Assembly (NCBI GenBank): GCA_030388825.1
Contig: CP128835.1
Location: 434,001-498,000, forward strand
Length of the DNA: 64,000 bases
Origin: Rossellomorea sp. AcN35-11
Lineage (GTDB): Bacteria; Bacillota; Bacilli; Bacillales; Bacillaceae_B
Reading direction: 5' to 3'
The notes under the pieces: generated by a model
Databases searched by the model: none
The model's input: the letters and a program-made list of their open reading frames with translations, nothing else
What the model was told of the DNA's origin: nothing
Position numbers and translations under genes: made by a program
Shown here: one piece after another, positions 17,389 through 27,535 of the stretch
How positions within the stretch are numbered: position 1 is the stretch's first letter
Layout: each line of letters begins with the position of its first letter

Positions 17389-19198
17389 TGAGCAGCTTCG
17401 ATGAATAGATAGGGTTCAGGGAGTATTTTTTGGTGCGGTTTAGTTTGTATGGTTTGTTTTTTAGCAGGTATGCTCTGTATTTCTGGTTCCAGCTCTTCAG
17501 TGACCAGTAGATGAGGGCGGCGGTAACGATGAGCAGTCCTCCAGAAGCTTGCCAGAAGTAGGGTGAAATGACACTGGTTTCATATGCTAAACCAATCGGT
17601 GAAAATAGGATATATGTCTGTACGACGGACGCCATCAGTACAATGGATAGGGGAATGCTGTATTTCCACGGCATCATGTCCACCTTTGGATTGTATCGAT
17701 ATTCATAGGGCTTCTTCAATGGCTTCCACATGCCGATCAAGACCATGAGGACAACCTCTGAAACAAACAGGATTCCGTACACATGAATGAAATTGATGCT
17801 TATGGAATAACCAAATAAATGACCTGTTCCCCACACAAGCATATAGTACGTGAACACATGAAGGATGATGACCGTTTTTGCCGCCAGTGCCGGGATACGT
17901 TTTGAGAATACCCCGACTAACAGGATGACGATAATCGGGATGTTAAAGAATCCCGTGAACTTCCGGATAAGATCCCATAAACCATCTGTGGCATTTATCA
18001 ACAAGGGTGATACACACATGGATACAACAGCTAGAGCTGCTCCAAACCATTTACTGATGGTGATTAATTTCTGATCACTCACATCCGGATTGAACTGAGG
18101 TTTGTAAATATCCAGTGCGAATAAAGTCGCTGCACTATTTAACAGGGAATTAAAAGAGCTCAAGACGGCCCCAAGCAGTACAGCCAGGAAGAAACCCGTC
18201 AAATATGACGGCAGAACGGCGTTAATCAATGCCGGATAAGCTAAATCCACGCTTTTCAATGATTCTCCATAAAGATGGAAGGCAATGACACCAGGCAGCA
18301 TCATCATGAAAGGAACCAGCAATTTGTAGAAACCTGAAATGATGACCCCCTTCTGGCCTTCTGCAAGGTTCTTAGCCCCAAGAGTACGTTGGATCACATA
18401 TTGATTCGATGCCCAATAGAACAAGTTGGCAAAGATCATCCCGGTAAAGATCGTTGAAAATGGGACAGAATCCGAGGGTGACCCTATGGAATTCAGTTTG
18501 TCAGGATGATTGGTGGCGATTTCTTTAACACCTGATAAAAAGCTTCCTTCTCCCAGAGCATAAAAACCTAAGATAGGAGCCAGAATCCCAATGATCAAGA
18601 GCCCTATCCCGTTTAACGTATCGGAAATCGCAACAGCTTTCAGTCCTCCGAAGATGGCATATATACTGCCGATGATACCGATCACCCAGACGATCACCCA
18701 GATCGATTGAGTATAGGATATTCCCATGAGCTGTGGGACATCAAATAATTTCAATACGGCAAGTGCACCGGAATAGAGCATAGAGGGAATGGTAACGAAA
18801 ACATACCCCAGCATGAAAAGGATGGTCGTATATTGACGGACCCCTTTATCATAGCGCTGATTCAAAAACTCAGGCAGCGTCGTGAAGCTTCTTCCTAAAT
18901 ACTTTGGAAGCAAATATAAGGCCATGACGATGATGGCAATGGCAGCGGTCACTTCCCATGCCATATTTGTAAGGTTTGCACGGAATGCTTGTCCGTTTAA
19001 GCCTACCAGCTGCTCAGCCGACAAATTCGTCAATAATAAGGAACCCGCAATAAACGTACCCGTCAATCCCCTTCCAGCTAAAAAATAACCAGTCGAATCA
19101 TTCAACGATCCTTTTGTTTTTATGTATGAAATCCAGGCGACCAGTCCCATAAAAAACACACAGGATAGAATGGTAAAAAGCAAACTATTTTCGAACAT
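17384..19198 (-). CDS. Solute:sodium symporter (SSS/SLC5 family)
   Basis: The 604-residue protein has about 14 membrane helices. Family features include the early helix with GYFLAGRGLTGTFIAGSLLLTNLSAEQ, which shows the sodium-site region (segments FLAGR and NLSAEQLVGLNG), and RTLGAKNLAEGQKG in mid-protein. The long C-terminus resembles the YidK/sodium-glucose-type branch that carries sugars or related solutes. The ATG at 19198 follows GAAGAAGG. It is monocistronic. The substrate cannot be fixed from the sequence. Confidence 0.85.
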   Translation of the reverse strand: MFENSLLFTILSCVFFMGLVAWISYIKTKGSLNDSTGYFLAGRGLTGTFIAGSLLLTNLSAEQLVGLNGQAFRANLTNMAWEVTAAIAIIVMALYLLPKYLGRSFTTLPEFLNQRYDKGVRQYTTILFMLGYVFVTIPSMLYSGALAVLKLFDVPQLMGISYTQSIWVIVWVIGIIGSIYAIFGGLKAVAISDTLNGIGLLIIGILAPILGFYALGEGSFLSGVKEIATNHPDKLNSIGSPSDSVPFSTIFTGMIFANLFYWASNQYVIQRTLGAKNLAEGQKGVIISGFYKLLVPFMMMLPGVIAFHLYGESLKSVDLAYPALINAVLPSYLTGFFLAVLLGAVLSSFNSLLNSAATLFALDIYKPQFNPDVSDQKLITISKWFGAALAVVSMCVSPLLINATDGLWDLIRKFTGFFNIPIIVILLVGVFSKRIPALAAKTVIILHVFTYYMLVWGTGHLFGYSISINFIHVYGILFVSEVVLMVLIGMWKPLKKPYEYRYNPKVDMMPWKYSIPLSIVLMASVVQTYILFSPIGLAYETSVISPYFWQASGGLLIVTAALIYWSLKSWNQKYRAYLLKNKPYKLNRTKKYSLNPIYSSKLLK

Positions 19199-19406
19199 AT
19201 AGCCTTCTTCCCTTCATCATTATTACTGTTTGTATGAGAGAATTTCCCCTAAAAATTATATTACTAAACTATTTTTCTAGGATTTTGTTAAAAATAGTAA
19301 GAATGAATCACCACGTATTTCCATCCCGTTCTTTTTCAAAAAACGATTGTGATAGGTTTTAAACGTATGGTAAAGTAGAGAACATATTTTAAAAACTTCA
19401 TACGAG

Positions 19407-19479
19407 TTCCTTATATATCTATGGTGATATGGACCATAAGTCTCTACCTGGCAGCCGTAAAGTGCCGGACTATAAGGAA
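19407..19479 (+). ncRNA. Purine riboswitch aptamer, guanine type
   Basis: The conserved core is present: closing stem TTCCTTATA/TATAAGGAA, GATATGG, GTCTCTACC, and CCGTAAA followed by GGACTAT. The C in GACTAT (equivalent to C74 of the xpt aptamer) points to guanine rather than adenine. The next gene is the nucleoside transporter nupG, a known target of guanine riboswitches in Bacillus. Confidence 0.93.
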
Positions 19480-19506
19480 AGTCTTTTCTATATTCCATTT
19501 TCATAG

Positions 19507-19558
19507 GTGTATGGAGACTTTCCCTATTAATTAGAGACAGTCTTCCTGCACTTTTTTT
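19507..19558 (+). terminator. Riboswitch-controlled terminator before nupG
   Basis: GTGTATGGAGACT pairs, with two wobbles and one mismatch, with AGTCTTCCTGCAC and is followed by seven T. GACTTTCC within its 5' side is complementary to GGAAAGTC at the 3' edge of the aptamer, giving the expected antiterminator switch: guanine bound means termination. Confidence 0.8.
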
Positions 19559-19638
19559 ATTTTTAAAACTAGAGGTCTGACATCATACGACGTTAATCCT
19601 GGAATTCGGTGAAGAATCCATTTTGGAGGATTGGTATT

Positions 19639-20832
19639 GTGAGTTTAGTATATGGCGTTTTATCATTACTTGGAGTTCTGTTCTTGGCATGGCTGCTGAG
19701 CAGCAACCGATCGGCCATCCAATGGCGTACGATCATCATCGGGATCTGTCTTGAGTTTCTCCTTGTCTTGTTTGTGTTAAAAGTCCCTTTCGGACAAACC
19801 ATGTTGAAAAAAGCGGCTTTAGGAGTACAGAAGGTCATTGATTACAGCAACGAAGGGATTATGTTCGTATTCGGCGGATTCTTCGAGAAAGGAACGAACA
19901 TCTCCTTCGTATTCGCCATCAATGTACTAGGAGCCATCATCTTTATTTCTGCGCTCATTTCAGCACTTTATTACCTGCGCATCATCCCGATTTTCGTAAA
20001 GTATATCGGGATCGGTTTAGGGAAAATCCTTGGTACGACCAAAGTCGAGTCCTTTAATGCGATCGGGAATTCCTTTCTTGGGTTGGCAGAGTCTCCTCTG
20101 TTGATAAAGCCTTATTTGGCGAAGCTGACCCGTTCTGAGCTTTTTGCCGTCATGGTCGGTGGAACCGCATCAGCAAGCGGAGCGATTTTAATCGGATATT
20201 CTTTAATGGGCATAGACATGAAATTCCTGCTCCTCTCTGTTTTCAGTGTTCCCATCGTCTCTCTTGTCATGGCCAAAATCATGGAACCTGAAACGGAGGA
20301 ATCGAAGACCGACGGGGATATATCGTTGGGGAAGACCACTCATACGAATGTATTCGAAGCGATATCCGAAGGGGCTTTGAGCGGTACGCAGCTTGCCATC
20401 AACATCGGTGGACTACTGATTGCGTTCATCGGAATCCTCGCTCTGGTCAACGGCTTATTGGGGACGGTGGACATGAGTCTTTCTACTGTCTTCGGGTACC
20501 TGTTCTATCCACTGGCATTATTGGTCGGCATTCCAATGGATGAAGCGTTCCGCGCAGCTTCCATCATCGGAACGAAGCTGTCGGTAAATGAGTTCGTCGC
20601 ATATAAGGAGCTCTCAGGAATGATGAACGAACTTTCTCCAAAGACGGTTGCAATTCTTTCCGTGGCACTTTGTAACTTCGCCAACCTGTCTTCCATCGGC
20701 CAATTGATTGTAGGATTGGGTTCCTTGGAGCCGACACAGCGTCCCATGGTGTCAAAGTTAAGCTTAAAAGCCATTATAGCGGGTACACTGGCAAGCTTCA
20801 TCACAGCCATTATCATTAGTATATTTCTATAG
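19639..20832 (+). CDS. nupG: Concentrative nucleoside transporter (guanosine/inosine type)
   Basis: A CNT-family (NupC-like) transporter of 397 residues with family motifs GGFFEKGTNISFVFAINVLG-like (residues near 80), GNSFLGLAESPLLIKPYL, and the late NFANLSSIGQLIVGLG. It imports purine nucleosides with a cation. GTG at 19639 is chosen since GGAGGA lies 8 bases before it; the earlier in-frame codon at 19609 lacks a site. The guanine riboswitch and terminator upstream match B. subtilis nupG (yxjA). It lies apart from other purine genes. Confidence 0.92.
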   Translation: MSLVYGVLSLLGVLFLAWLLSSNRSAIQWRTIIIGICLEFLLVLFVLKVPFGQTMLKKAALGVQKVIDYSNEGIMFVFGGFFEKGTNISFVFAINVLGAIIFISALISALYYLRIIPIFVKYIGIGLGKILGTTKVESFNAIGNSFLGLAESPLLIKPYLAKLTRSELFAVMVGGTASASGAILIGYSLMGIDMKFLLLSVFSVPIVSLVMAKIMEPETEESKTDGDISLGKTTHTNVFEAISEGALSGTQLAINIGGLLIAFIGILALVNGLLGTVDMSLSTVFGYLFYPLALLVGIPMDEAFRAASIIGTKLSVNEFVAYKELSGMMNELSPKTVAILSVALCNFANLSSIGQLIVGLGSLEPTQRPMVSKLSLKAIIAGTLASFITAIIISIFL

Positions 20833-20923
20833 TTTTTCTTACTTTTATGTTTCTTCCGGTACCCTTTAGTGAATAGTATATGGTAGCAATCTTTTTTCAC
20901 ATTGATAACGGAAGGTGAATCCA

Positions 20924-21427
20924 TTGAGAGAAAAAAAGCTAATGAAAGAAACGAAAACGAGTAAAACGACTCATGTCCTTCCACCTGACACGAACCATCA
21001 CGGCACTCTGTTCGGTGGAAAGCTGATGGCGTATATAGATGACGTGGCTTCCATTGCCGCCACACGTCATGCCCGCAAGCCCGTCGTAACGGCATCAACT
21101 GATTCTGTCGACTTTCTCCAGCCGATTAAAGTCGGTGACGCTGTGACGTTGGAGGCGATGGTGACCTATACCGGCACAAGCTCCATGGAGATCTGCGTAA
21201 AAGTGACTTCAGAAGTGCTTCTGACAGGTGAAACCAATGTCGCCGCCATATCCTTCCTGACCTTTGTGGCTTTAGAAGGCAACAAACCAGCCGTCATACC
21301 GGAAGTGGTTCCCGAAACGGAAGAAGAGAAATGGCTGAATGAAACAGCCAAGAACCGTGCAGAGCATCGGAAAGCACGCAAAAAACACAGCCAGGAACTT
21401 GCTGAATTTTTCGGTAAGGCATATTGA
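20924..21427 (+). CDS. Hotdog-fold acyl-CoA thioesterase (YkhA-like)
   Basis: A 167-residue hotdog thioesterase with the active-site segment NHHGTLFGGKLMAYIDDVAS and the second motif VTASTDSVDFLQPIKVGD. It hydrolyses acyl-CoA to free CoA in the cytosol. TTG at 20924 follows GGAAGGTGA with good spacing. Length and motifs fit B. subtilis YkhA. Its lysine-rich tail (KNRAEHRKARKKHSQE) is typical of the family. A terminator follows directly; it is a single gene. Confidence 0.9.
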   Translation: MREKKLMKETKTSKTTHVLPPDTNHHGTLFGGKLMAYIDDVASIAATRHARKPVVTASTDSVDFLQPIKVGDAVTLEAMVTYTGTSSMEICVKVTSEVLLTGETNVAAISFLTFVALEGNKPAVIPEVVPETEEEKWLNETAKNRAEHRKARKKHSQELAEFFGKAY

Positions 21428-21430
21428 TGA

Positions 21431-21465
21431 ATGGGAGATGCTTGATGAGAGCATCTCTTTTTTTG
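21431..21465 (+). terminator. Terminator of the thioesterase gene
   Basis: GAGATGCT and AGCATCTC arms, then seven T. Confidence 0.9.
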
Positions 21466-21826
21466 GGGAAGTCCTGTGTCACCGTAATTTTGAGGTCTAT
21501 TCTTCTGCCTCTACTTATTAGTTTTCAATGTCCTGGTGGTCTCCCCGCAAATGAGCCGTTTCCTGATATCTTGCATAGAATCCCTAAAATGCTTCTTATT
21601 CCCCCTTCTACATCCACTCACTGCCCCTTTTCAGATCAATTCATTGCGACTCCCCTGCAGATAATAGGGAATAACCTTTATCTTTGCCGACACTCAGTAC
21701 ATAAACTTCAGTCACCCCTACAACACTTTTTTCCATCCCTCCCCTTCAAAATAGGTCTGTCCCTCCGATAATAGAGAGGTACGGACATGTAAGATGTCTC
21801 AACAATGATTAGTTGGAGGTAACGGT
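21466..21826 (+). promoter_or_regulatory. Non-coding stretch before the BMP gene with a possible sigma-D promoter
   Basis: No convincing gene is seen here. At 21746-21771 TCAA, 14 bases, TCCGATAA resembles a sigma-D promoter. A degenerate hairpin of the GGTCCGTCCC family (GTCTGTCCCTC/GAGAGGTACGGAC, 21753-21786) overlaps it. Confidence 0.35.
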
Positions 21827-22805
21827 TTGAAGAAGATAGTCAACTTGTTTCTTCTTGTCATGCTTGTTGCAGCAGGGTGTTCTTCACCCATGACGGAAGA
21901 AAACAGCAAAGAAAAGCAGCAGAGCATTGGGATCCTCCTCTCCGATACAGGGCTTGGGGATGGTTCATTTAACGATTCGGCCTTTAGAGGATTGGAACGG
22001 GCAAGAGAAGAATTAGGTATTTTATTTGATTATAGAGAAGCACCGGATGGGAACTTTGAAGGAGCACTGCAGGAACTTGTCGATCAAAAGCATGATCTTG
22101 TGATCGGGCTTGGATTCTCGATTCAAGATGCGATTGAAAAGATTGCAAAAGAAAATCCCGACCAGACGTTTCTCTTGATTGACGGGTATTCAGAAGTGGA
22201 CAATATCACATCGATTACATTTAAAGAACATGAAGGCAGTTTCCTTCTCGGCATGGTAGCCGCCATGAAATCAAAAAGCAACACGATCGGATTCATCAGT
22301 GGTGCAGATGTACCCGTCATTCAACGGTTTGAAAAAGGCTTTGAACAAGGTGCCCAGTATATCAACCCTTCCATCAACATACTGAAAGACAATGCCGACA
22401 ACTTTGGGGACGCAAATCTTGGAGGCCAAATAGCACAGAAACAAATGGAGCAAGGTGCGGACTTCATCTATCCAGCTGCCGGCTTTACCGGGGTCGGGGC
22501 GATTCAGGCTGCAGAAAAGGCAGGCATTTTATCCGGAGGGGTCGATTCGGATCAGTATTTCATTGCCGAAAAATCAGTCATTACGTCTATGGTGAAAAAA
22601 AGTCGATAACGCGGTATTCAATGTGACAAAAGAACTTATCACCCATTCCAAAATCGATCAGCAATCGTATGAACTGGGTCTTAAAGAGGACGGAGTGGGA
22701 TTGGCCCCCATTCGTATCGCTCCCCTATCCCCTGAAGAATCAAAGCAGATAGAAGATGCAAAAAACAAGATCATCTCGGGAGACATCACGGTTAAATGGC
22801 AATAA
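21827..22805 (+). pseudogene. BMP-family substrate-binding lipoprotein (Med-like), frameshifted
   Basis: A type II signal peptide ends in LVAAGC at residue 18, followed by a Bmp/Med-type periplasmic-binding fold: GLGDGSFNDSAFRG near residue 45, DLVIGLGFSIQDAI, TSITFKEHEGSFLLGMVAA, PAAGFTGVGAIQAAE. This family binds nucleosides for ABC uptake in several bacteria, and includes Med of B. subtilis. The frame breaks in the A7 run at 22595-22601; six A would give MVKKVDNAVFNVTKELI and an end at 22805, about 325 residues. TTG at 21827 follows GGAGGTAAC. No permease or ATPase gene accompanies it; a chemoreceptor gene follows at once, so a sensory role is likely. Confidence 0.8.
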
Positions 22806-22827
22806 ATCTCATCTAAGGAGTATTCTC

Positions 22828-24489
22828 ATGGCATTAAAAAAACGTTTATTGATTTTAGGGCTGATCCCCCTTATCCTTTCGACGATCATCATCGGATACA
22901 TCGTGTACCAGCTGATTTCCCTGCAAAGTTCTGCAAAGGAAGATGTACAAGTGCTTTTGGAAACAGAAAAGCTGCGTGGAGATCTGATTGTGACCAAGCA
23001 GGCACTATCCAATTACTCTGTTAATTCAACAGAAGAAAACAAACAGATGGTAGTAGGCATGTTAGAAAAAACCTCCACCCAGCTGACGAATGTAAAAAAA
23101 ATCATTCCAGTAAAAAATCAGCAAGAGACACTCGCTTCCATCGAGTCTAAATTCACCGATTTAAAGTCGGCTTCGGATCAGGCTCTTACCGAAATGGACA
23201 AAGCGGAAATCAAGCGTCAATCCATCCGGATCTCAGGTGTACTGAACGATATGCATCTTTTAACGAAACAAACAAATGATTGGCACGAAAACCTTTTGAA
23301 AGAAAACGAGCGTCAGATTGAATTCATCGTATGGGCGGCCATCATAGGATTCATGGTCACCATTCTTCTCTCACTGGGAGCATCCACGATACTGTCAAGA
23401 AGAATTGTAAAGCCCTTGAATGTTATGGTGGGTAACGCTGAAAGGATCGCAGATGGGGACTTGACGATTTCCATCGATTCCATAAAAGAGAAAAACAGTC
23501 AATTTGAAGTGGATAAGCTTCAAACGGCATTTCACCATATGGTCCTGAACCTTCGCAATACGGTTCAATCGGTCCATGATATTGGATCGAATGTAGAGAG
23601 ATTCACCCATGATGTACGTTCACAAATGACGAGCCTGGCAGAAAGCAGCAACCAGGTGGCGATTTCCACAGAAGAGCTCGCCAAGGGGAGTCAATCCATC
23701 TCTGAGGATATTCAATCCACGGCTGCCCTCATGTCCGTAATGGGGGATGACTTCGCCATGAATGTCCGACAAAGCGGGGAATCTTCGGCCAGTAGTAAGG
23801 TTGCATTAGAATCGGTTGAGCATGGGCGATCTTCCTTGAATAAACAGCAGCAATTCGCTGAAATGATTGCCGACTCGTCCTCCTCCATCATGGATTCCGT
23901 CCAATCCTTTGCAAGCTACACCGGGGAAATTGAACATGCTGCTCAAGCAGTCAGGGAAATCGCAGAACAAACCAATCTCCTCGCACTGAACGCAGCCATC
24001 GAGGCGGCCAGAGCCGGGGACGCCGGAAAAGGATTCGCCGTCGTGGCACAGGAAGTAAGGAAGCTCGCAGAAGACTCTTCCGTTGCAACAGAGAGAATAG
24101 GCAATATGGTTGGCAATATCAAAAACGGCATCCACTCCATCATGGACGCTTCCCAAAAAGGAAAAAGCCTATCCACCCAGCAAGTGGAATCCATGAGTAT
24201 GACGGAGCAGGCGTTCAAAGAAATTTCAGGGAATGTCTCCACCATTTATGAAAACTTAGTACAGTTGGAAAATGGAATGAATGCCTCCAATGAACGGACC
24301 AATCAGGTCATCGCCGCCATTGAAAACATCTCGGCCATCACAGAAGAAACCGCTGCCGGCACGGAGGAAATCTCATCCTCTACCGAAGAACAGCTTCGTT
24401 ACTTTGAACAAATGAATGAGCAGGTTGGGCAATTAAATAGAATGACAGTAGAAATGAAAAAAGAATTGGAGCGGTTCACGCTTATGTAA
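22828..24489 (+). CDS. Methyl-accepting chemotaxis protein with extracytoplasmic four-helix sensor
   Basis: A 553-residue receptor: transmembrane helix 1 (residues about 7-29), an outside domain of about 135 residues that is all helical (4HB type), helix 2 (about 168-190), a HAMP domain ([20 protein letters not shown]), then the signalling coiled coil with the conserved tip [27 protein letters not shown] precedes the ATG at 22828. It starts 22 bases after the BMP lipoprotein, which suggests the lipoprotein delivers ligand to the receptor. A terminator follows. Confidence 0.9.
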   Translation: MALKKRLLILGLIPLILSTIIIGYIVYQLISLQSSAKEDVQVLLETEKLRGDLIVTKQALSNYSVNSTEENKQMVVGMLEKTSTQLTNVKKIIPVKNQQETLASIESKFTDLKSASDQALTEMDKAEIKRQSIRISGVLNDMHLLTKQTNDWHENLLKENERQIEFIVWAAIIGFMVTILLSLGASTILSRRIVKPLNVMVGNAERIADGDLTISIDSIKEKNSQFEVDKLQTAFHHMVLNLRNTVQSVHDIGSNVERFTHDVRSQMTSLAESSNQVAISTEELAKGSQSISEDIQSTAALMSVMGDDFAMNVRQSGESSASSKVALESVEHGRSSLNKQQQFAEMIADSSSSIMDSVQSFASYTGEIEHAAQAVREIAEQTNLLALNAAIEAARAGDAGKGFAVVAQEVRKLAEDSSVATERIGNMVGNIKNGIHSIMDASQKGKSLSTQQVESMSMTEQAFKEISGNVSTIYENLVQLENGMNASNERTNQVIAAIENISAITEETAAGTEEISSSTEEQLRYFEQMNEQVGQLNRMTVEMKKELERFTLM

Positions 24490-24492
24490 TGG

Positions 24493-24523
24493 AAAATGCC
24501 TCTTAACGGGGCATTTTTCTTTT
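24493..24523 (+). terminator. Terminator of the BMP-chemoreceptor operon
   Basis: AAATGCC and GGGGCATTT arms with a T-rich tail, directly after the stop. Confidence 0.8.
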
Positions 24524-25014
24524 GGAATGAGAGACGGCGAAAAGAGCGTTCGCTGATAAATCCAGGATTCTTTCATGAGCTTAGAATATCCCTGTACATA
24601 AATAGATTGAGCCTCTCTTTCAATCTCTCAAAAGAACGAGACGTCCTTCCAACTTCTGTGAACATATGCCCTGCCATTGGCTAGAATCTATAACGATCAC
24701 TTTTTAGTCTTATCCCAACCATTCCTTCTCATCACATGTGACTCCTTTTACCTGCTCCAAACCTCCCCACCTATATTACAAAACGTTTAAATTTTTTTAA
24801 CGGACTAAAACCCGAGGTCCGTCCCTCTATACGTTTACGGGTATATAAAAACTCTCTGTCAAAGGTTTTGTATTTTCCGTTAACGCTTCCACTTCTGTCA
24901 CACTTTGTAATATTTTGTCGGTGGTAAATATCTCCACCTTCATAACCCACAAAAATCTCCTATACTGTATAGAAGGTTATACTGTCTAGAATTCTTATAG
25001 TTGGAGGAATATCG
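24524..25014 (+). promoter_or_regulatory. Long leader/intergenic region before mreBH
   Basis: The 490 bases hold no convincing gene. A single GAGGTCCGTCCCTC copy lies at 24816-24829. Two near-identical 14-mers, TATACTGTATAGAA (24961-24974) and TATACTGTCTAGAA (24978-24991), sit just before the mreBH ribosome site and could be an operator or tandem -10 elements. Confidence 0.35.
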
Positions 25015-26019
25015 ATGTTATCAAACTCTGAAATTGGGATCGATTTAGGAACTGCTAATATACTTGTTTATAGTAAAAATAAAGGAATTATACTGAATGA
25101 ACCGTCTGTTGTTGCGATCGACACAGAGAATAAAGCCGTCTTGGCCGTTGGTACTGAAGCCAAGAATATGATAGGGAAGACACCAGGAAAGATCGTGGCT
25201 GTGCGCCCACTCAAAGATGGTGTCATCGCCGACTTTGATGTGACAACCGAAATGCTAAAACAAGTGATGAAAAAAGCCAGCAAAAAACTTGGCTTCTCCA
25301 TCCGTAAGCCAACGGTTGTCGTCTGTACGCCTTCTGGTGCGACAAGTGTTGAAAGAAGAGCGATTCAGGATGCCGTGAGAGGAAGCGGCGCGAAATCCGT
25401 GACGCTTATTGAAGAACCGGTAGCCGCTGCCATCGGTGCTGACTTGCCTGTCGGCGAGCCTGTTGCCAACGTCATTGTGGATATCGGTGGCGGAACGACG
25501 GAGGTCGCCATCATTTCTTACGGTGGAGTTGTTTCCTGTAACACGATCCGCATCGGCGGTGATCAGATGGATGAGGATATCGTGCAGTATGTTCGAAAAC
25601 GATACAATCTATTAATCGGCGAAAGAACCGCTGAAATAGTGAAGATAGAAGTTGGTCAAGCCCTCATCGACCATGAAGAGAGAACGATGGACATCCGTGG
25701 GCGTGACCTGGTTACCGGTCTGCCAAAAACGATAGAATTATCTTCAAATGAAATTCAGGATGCTTTGAAAGAGTCTCTTCTTCACATCCTGGAAACGATC
25801 CGAGCGACTTTAGAAAACTGTCCTCCTGAACTAAGCGGGGACATCGTTGACCGCGGCGTCATCCTGACCGGAGGGGGAGCCCTTCTGAACGGGCTGCAGG
25901 AATGGTTAAGCCAGGAAATCGTCGTACCGGTCCACTTAGCTCCAAACCCACTTGAATCAGTGGCGATCGGGACTGGGCGCTCCCTTTCAGTGATTCATAA
26001 GCTGCAAAAAGTAAAATAA
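25015..26019 (+). CDS. mreBH: Rod-shape actin-like protein MreBH
   Basis: The 334-residue actin homologue has the phosphate-1 loop [16 protein letters not shown], the phosphate-2 motif [15 protein letters not shown] and the adenosine motif [13 protein letters not shown]. The opening segment and the ending [18 protein letters not shown] match MreBH better than MreB (no minD/mreCD cluster) or Mbl. It polymerises under the membrane and guides lateral wall synthesis and the LytE hydrolase. TTGGAGGAAT precedes the ATG. It is monocistronic with a strong terminator. Confidence 0.9.
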   Translation: MLSNSEIGIDLGTANILVYSKNKGIILNEPSVVAIDTENKAVLAVGTEAKNMIGKTPGKIVAVRPLKDGVIADFDVTTEMLKQVMKKASKKLGFSIRKPTVVVCTPSGATSVERRAIQDAVRGSGAKSVTLIEEPVAAAIGADLPVGEPVANVIVDIGGGTTEVAIISYGGVVSCNTIRIGGDQMDEDIVQYVRKRYNLLIGERTAEIVKIEVGQALIDHEERTMDIRGRDLVTGLPKTIELSSNEIQDALKESLLHILETIRATLENCPPELSGDIVDRGVILTGGGALLNGLQEWLSQEIVVPVHLAPNPLESVAIGTGRSLSVIHKLQKVK

Positions 26020-26025
26020 TGAAGT

Positions 26026-26060
26026 GAATCCCCCATTGGCTTGATGGGGGATTTTTTTTA
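26026..26060 (+). terminator. Terminator of mreBH
   Basis: AATCCCCCAT and ATGGGGGATT arms, then eight T. Confidence 0.93.
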
Positions 26061-26189
26061 TGCCTATTCAAGTGCTAATCCTAAACCCTTATGATCCAAA
26101 TTCTTACCTCAACCGTTAGCTTATTAAAATTGAGTTCAGCTCCGTTGTTTAGTATCCTTATTTTATATGTCAAAGATAAGGAGCATGAT

Positions 26190-26753
26190 ATGCCCAATGA
26201 TCTTCAGGATACAGAATTGTATCAACTGGTTTTAGAAAAAGACTCGACTGCATTACGACAACTTTATCAACAATATGAAAAGCTGATTTATTCATTCTCA
26301 TATAAAATGACGGGAGACAGGGAGATTGCAGAGGAAGTGATCCAGGAAGTATTCATGAAACTATGGAAAAAGCACTCCCCTTATGATCACCGAAAAGGAA
26401 AGTTTTCATCATGGCTTTTAACCATGACGAGGAATGCCTGCCTCGATGCGATCCGCAGGAGAAAGAAGCATGAATCCGTTGAATATATCGAGAAGGATTC
26501 TCTTCTAGTAACCGATGAAACCCCTGCTGATCTTCTGGAATGGAAAGAAAAAGGCATGGCTATCACGGAATGCCTGGAAACCTTGAAAGCAGATCAGCAG
26601 AAGATTGTGCAATTATTCTACTATAAAGGATTGACTCAGCAGTCCATCGCAGACTCAACCCGTACCCCACTCGGGACTGTGAAGGGAAGGATACGCTTGG
26701 CGTTAAAGCATTTACACACGTGTCTAAAAGGGAAAGGAGGTCAATTCGAATGA
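26190..26753 (+). CDS. ECF sigma factor (SigK-RskA type)
   Basis: A 187-residue group-4 sigma factor. Region 2 is seen as LYQQYEKLIYSFSYKMTGD and EEVIQEVFMKLWK with the -10-reading SSWLLTMTRNACLDAIRRRK; region 4 as LTQQSIADSTRTPLGTVKGRI. ATG at 26190 follows GATAAGGAG; the upstream in-frame extension to 26091 has no ribosome site. Its stop overlaps the ATG of the anti-sigma gene (ATGA, 26750-26753). The partner has an RskA domain, so this belongs to the SigK/RskA-type ECF group. Targets likely include the surface protein and sortase downstream. Confidence 0.9.
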   Translation: MPNDLQDTELYQLVLEKDSTALRQLYQQYEKLIYSFSYKMTGDREIAEEVIQEVFMKLWKKHSPYDHRKGKFSSWLLTMTRNACLDAIRRRKKHESVEYIEKDSLLVTDETPADLLEWKEKGMAITECLETLKADQQKIVQLFYYKGLTQQSIADSTRTPLGTVKGRIRLALKHLHTCLKGKGGQFE

Positions 26754-27467
26754 CTAAACAACCATGCGATTACTTACTGGATTACTACAACGGTCATTTA
26801 TCTGAACTTGAGAAAGCCCAATTCGAAAAACATCTGGAAAGCTGTGCCGAGTGTAGGGAAGAACTTCTTGAACTGGAGCAGTTAGCCGAATTCATGCCTT
26901 TCGCATCTGATGTCATCGAGCCTCCCAATGACCTGGAAGACCGTGTACTTGGAAACATATTAAGGAATGAGAATATGCATTCGAACGTTGAAACTATCAC
27001 AAGAAAGAAAAAGCGGTCCTGGTTCCTGCCGACTGCAGCAGCTCTTTTGGCTCTTTCTTTAATAGGGAATGCGTATTTGTTTACACAGCTTGAGAAGCAA
27101 GGTGAAATGGTGGAACAAGCGGTCATCGATCAGGTTATTCAGTATGTAGACCTTGCACCCGTCAGTAGTGATGCAAGAGGTACCGCCAGCATCGTCAAGC
27201 AGGGTGAACAAATGAGCATGGTCGTTCAGGCTTCACAACTAAAGGAGCTATCGAATGAAGAAGTCTATCAAGGTATGGCTCATCAAGGATGACAAACCGG
27301 AGAGGGCAGGAACCTTCGTGACGAGTCAGGACGGAAAAGGTTCCGTCGTCTTTAAGCTTAATGAAGAATTCTCAAAGCAGGATTGGGATACAGTCGCCAT
27401 CACGCTTGAGCCTGATGCCAACAGCGAGCTTCCACGAGGTGAAATCGTGTTAGCTTCGGAAATTTAA
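26750..27467 (+). pseudogene. RskA-family membrane anti-sigma factor, frameshifted
   Basis: About 239 residues if repaired. A zinc-finger anti-sigma domain comes first (CDYLLDYYNGHLSE, then H-x3-C-x2-C as HLESCAECREE near residues 27-37), then one transmembrane helix (WFLPTAAALLALSLIGNAYLF) and an outside RskA domain (EEVYQVWLIKDDKPERAGTF). The frame is lost at AA (27270-27271); one A fewer restores the RskA domain to 27467. The ATG overlaps the sigma stop, so the two are coupled; the protein holds the sigma factor at the membrane until a signal triggers release, usually by proteolysis. AAAGGAGGT precedes the start. Confidence 0.85.
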
Positions 27468-27503
27468 TTGCCTCAACCCTTAAGTCGAATCAATACTTTT
27501 AGT

Positions 27504-27535
27504 GCCCGTCAGTTCTATACTGCCGGGTTTTTCTA
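27504..27535 (+). terminator. Terminator after the sigma/anti-sigma operon
   Basis: GCCCGTCAG and CTGCCGGG arms with one unpaired base each, then TTTTTCT. Confidence 0.65.

Noticed and set aside
21424..21771. 115-residue plus-strand frame after the thioesterase
   Set aside because: It begins within the terminator hairpin, has no ribosome site and has irregular composition.
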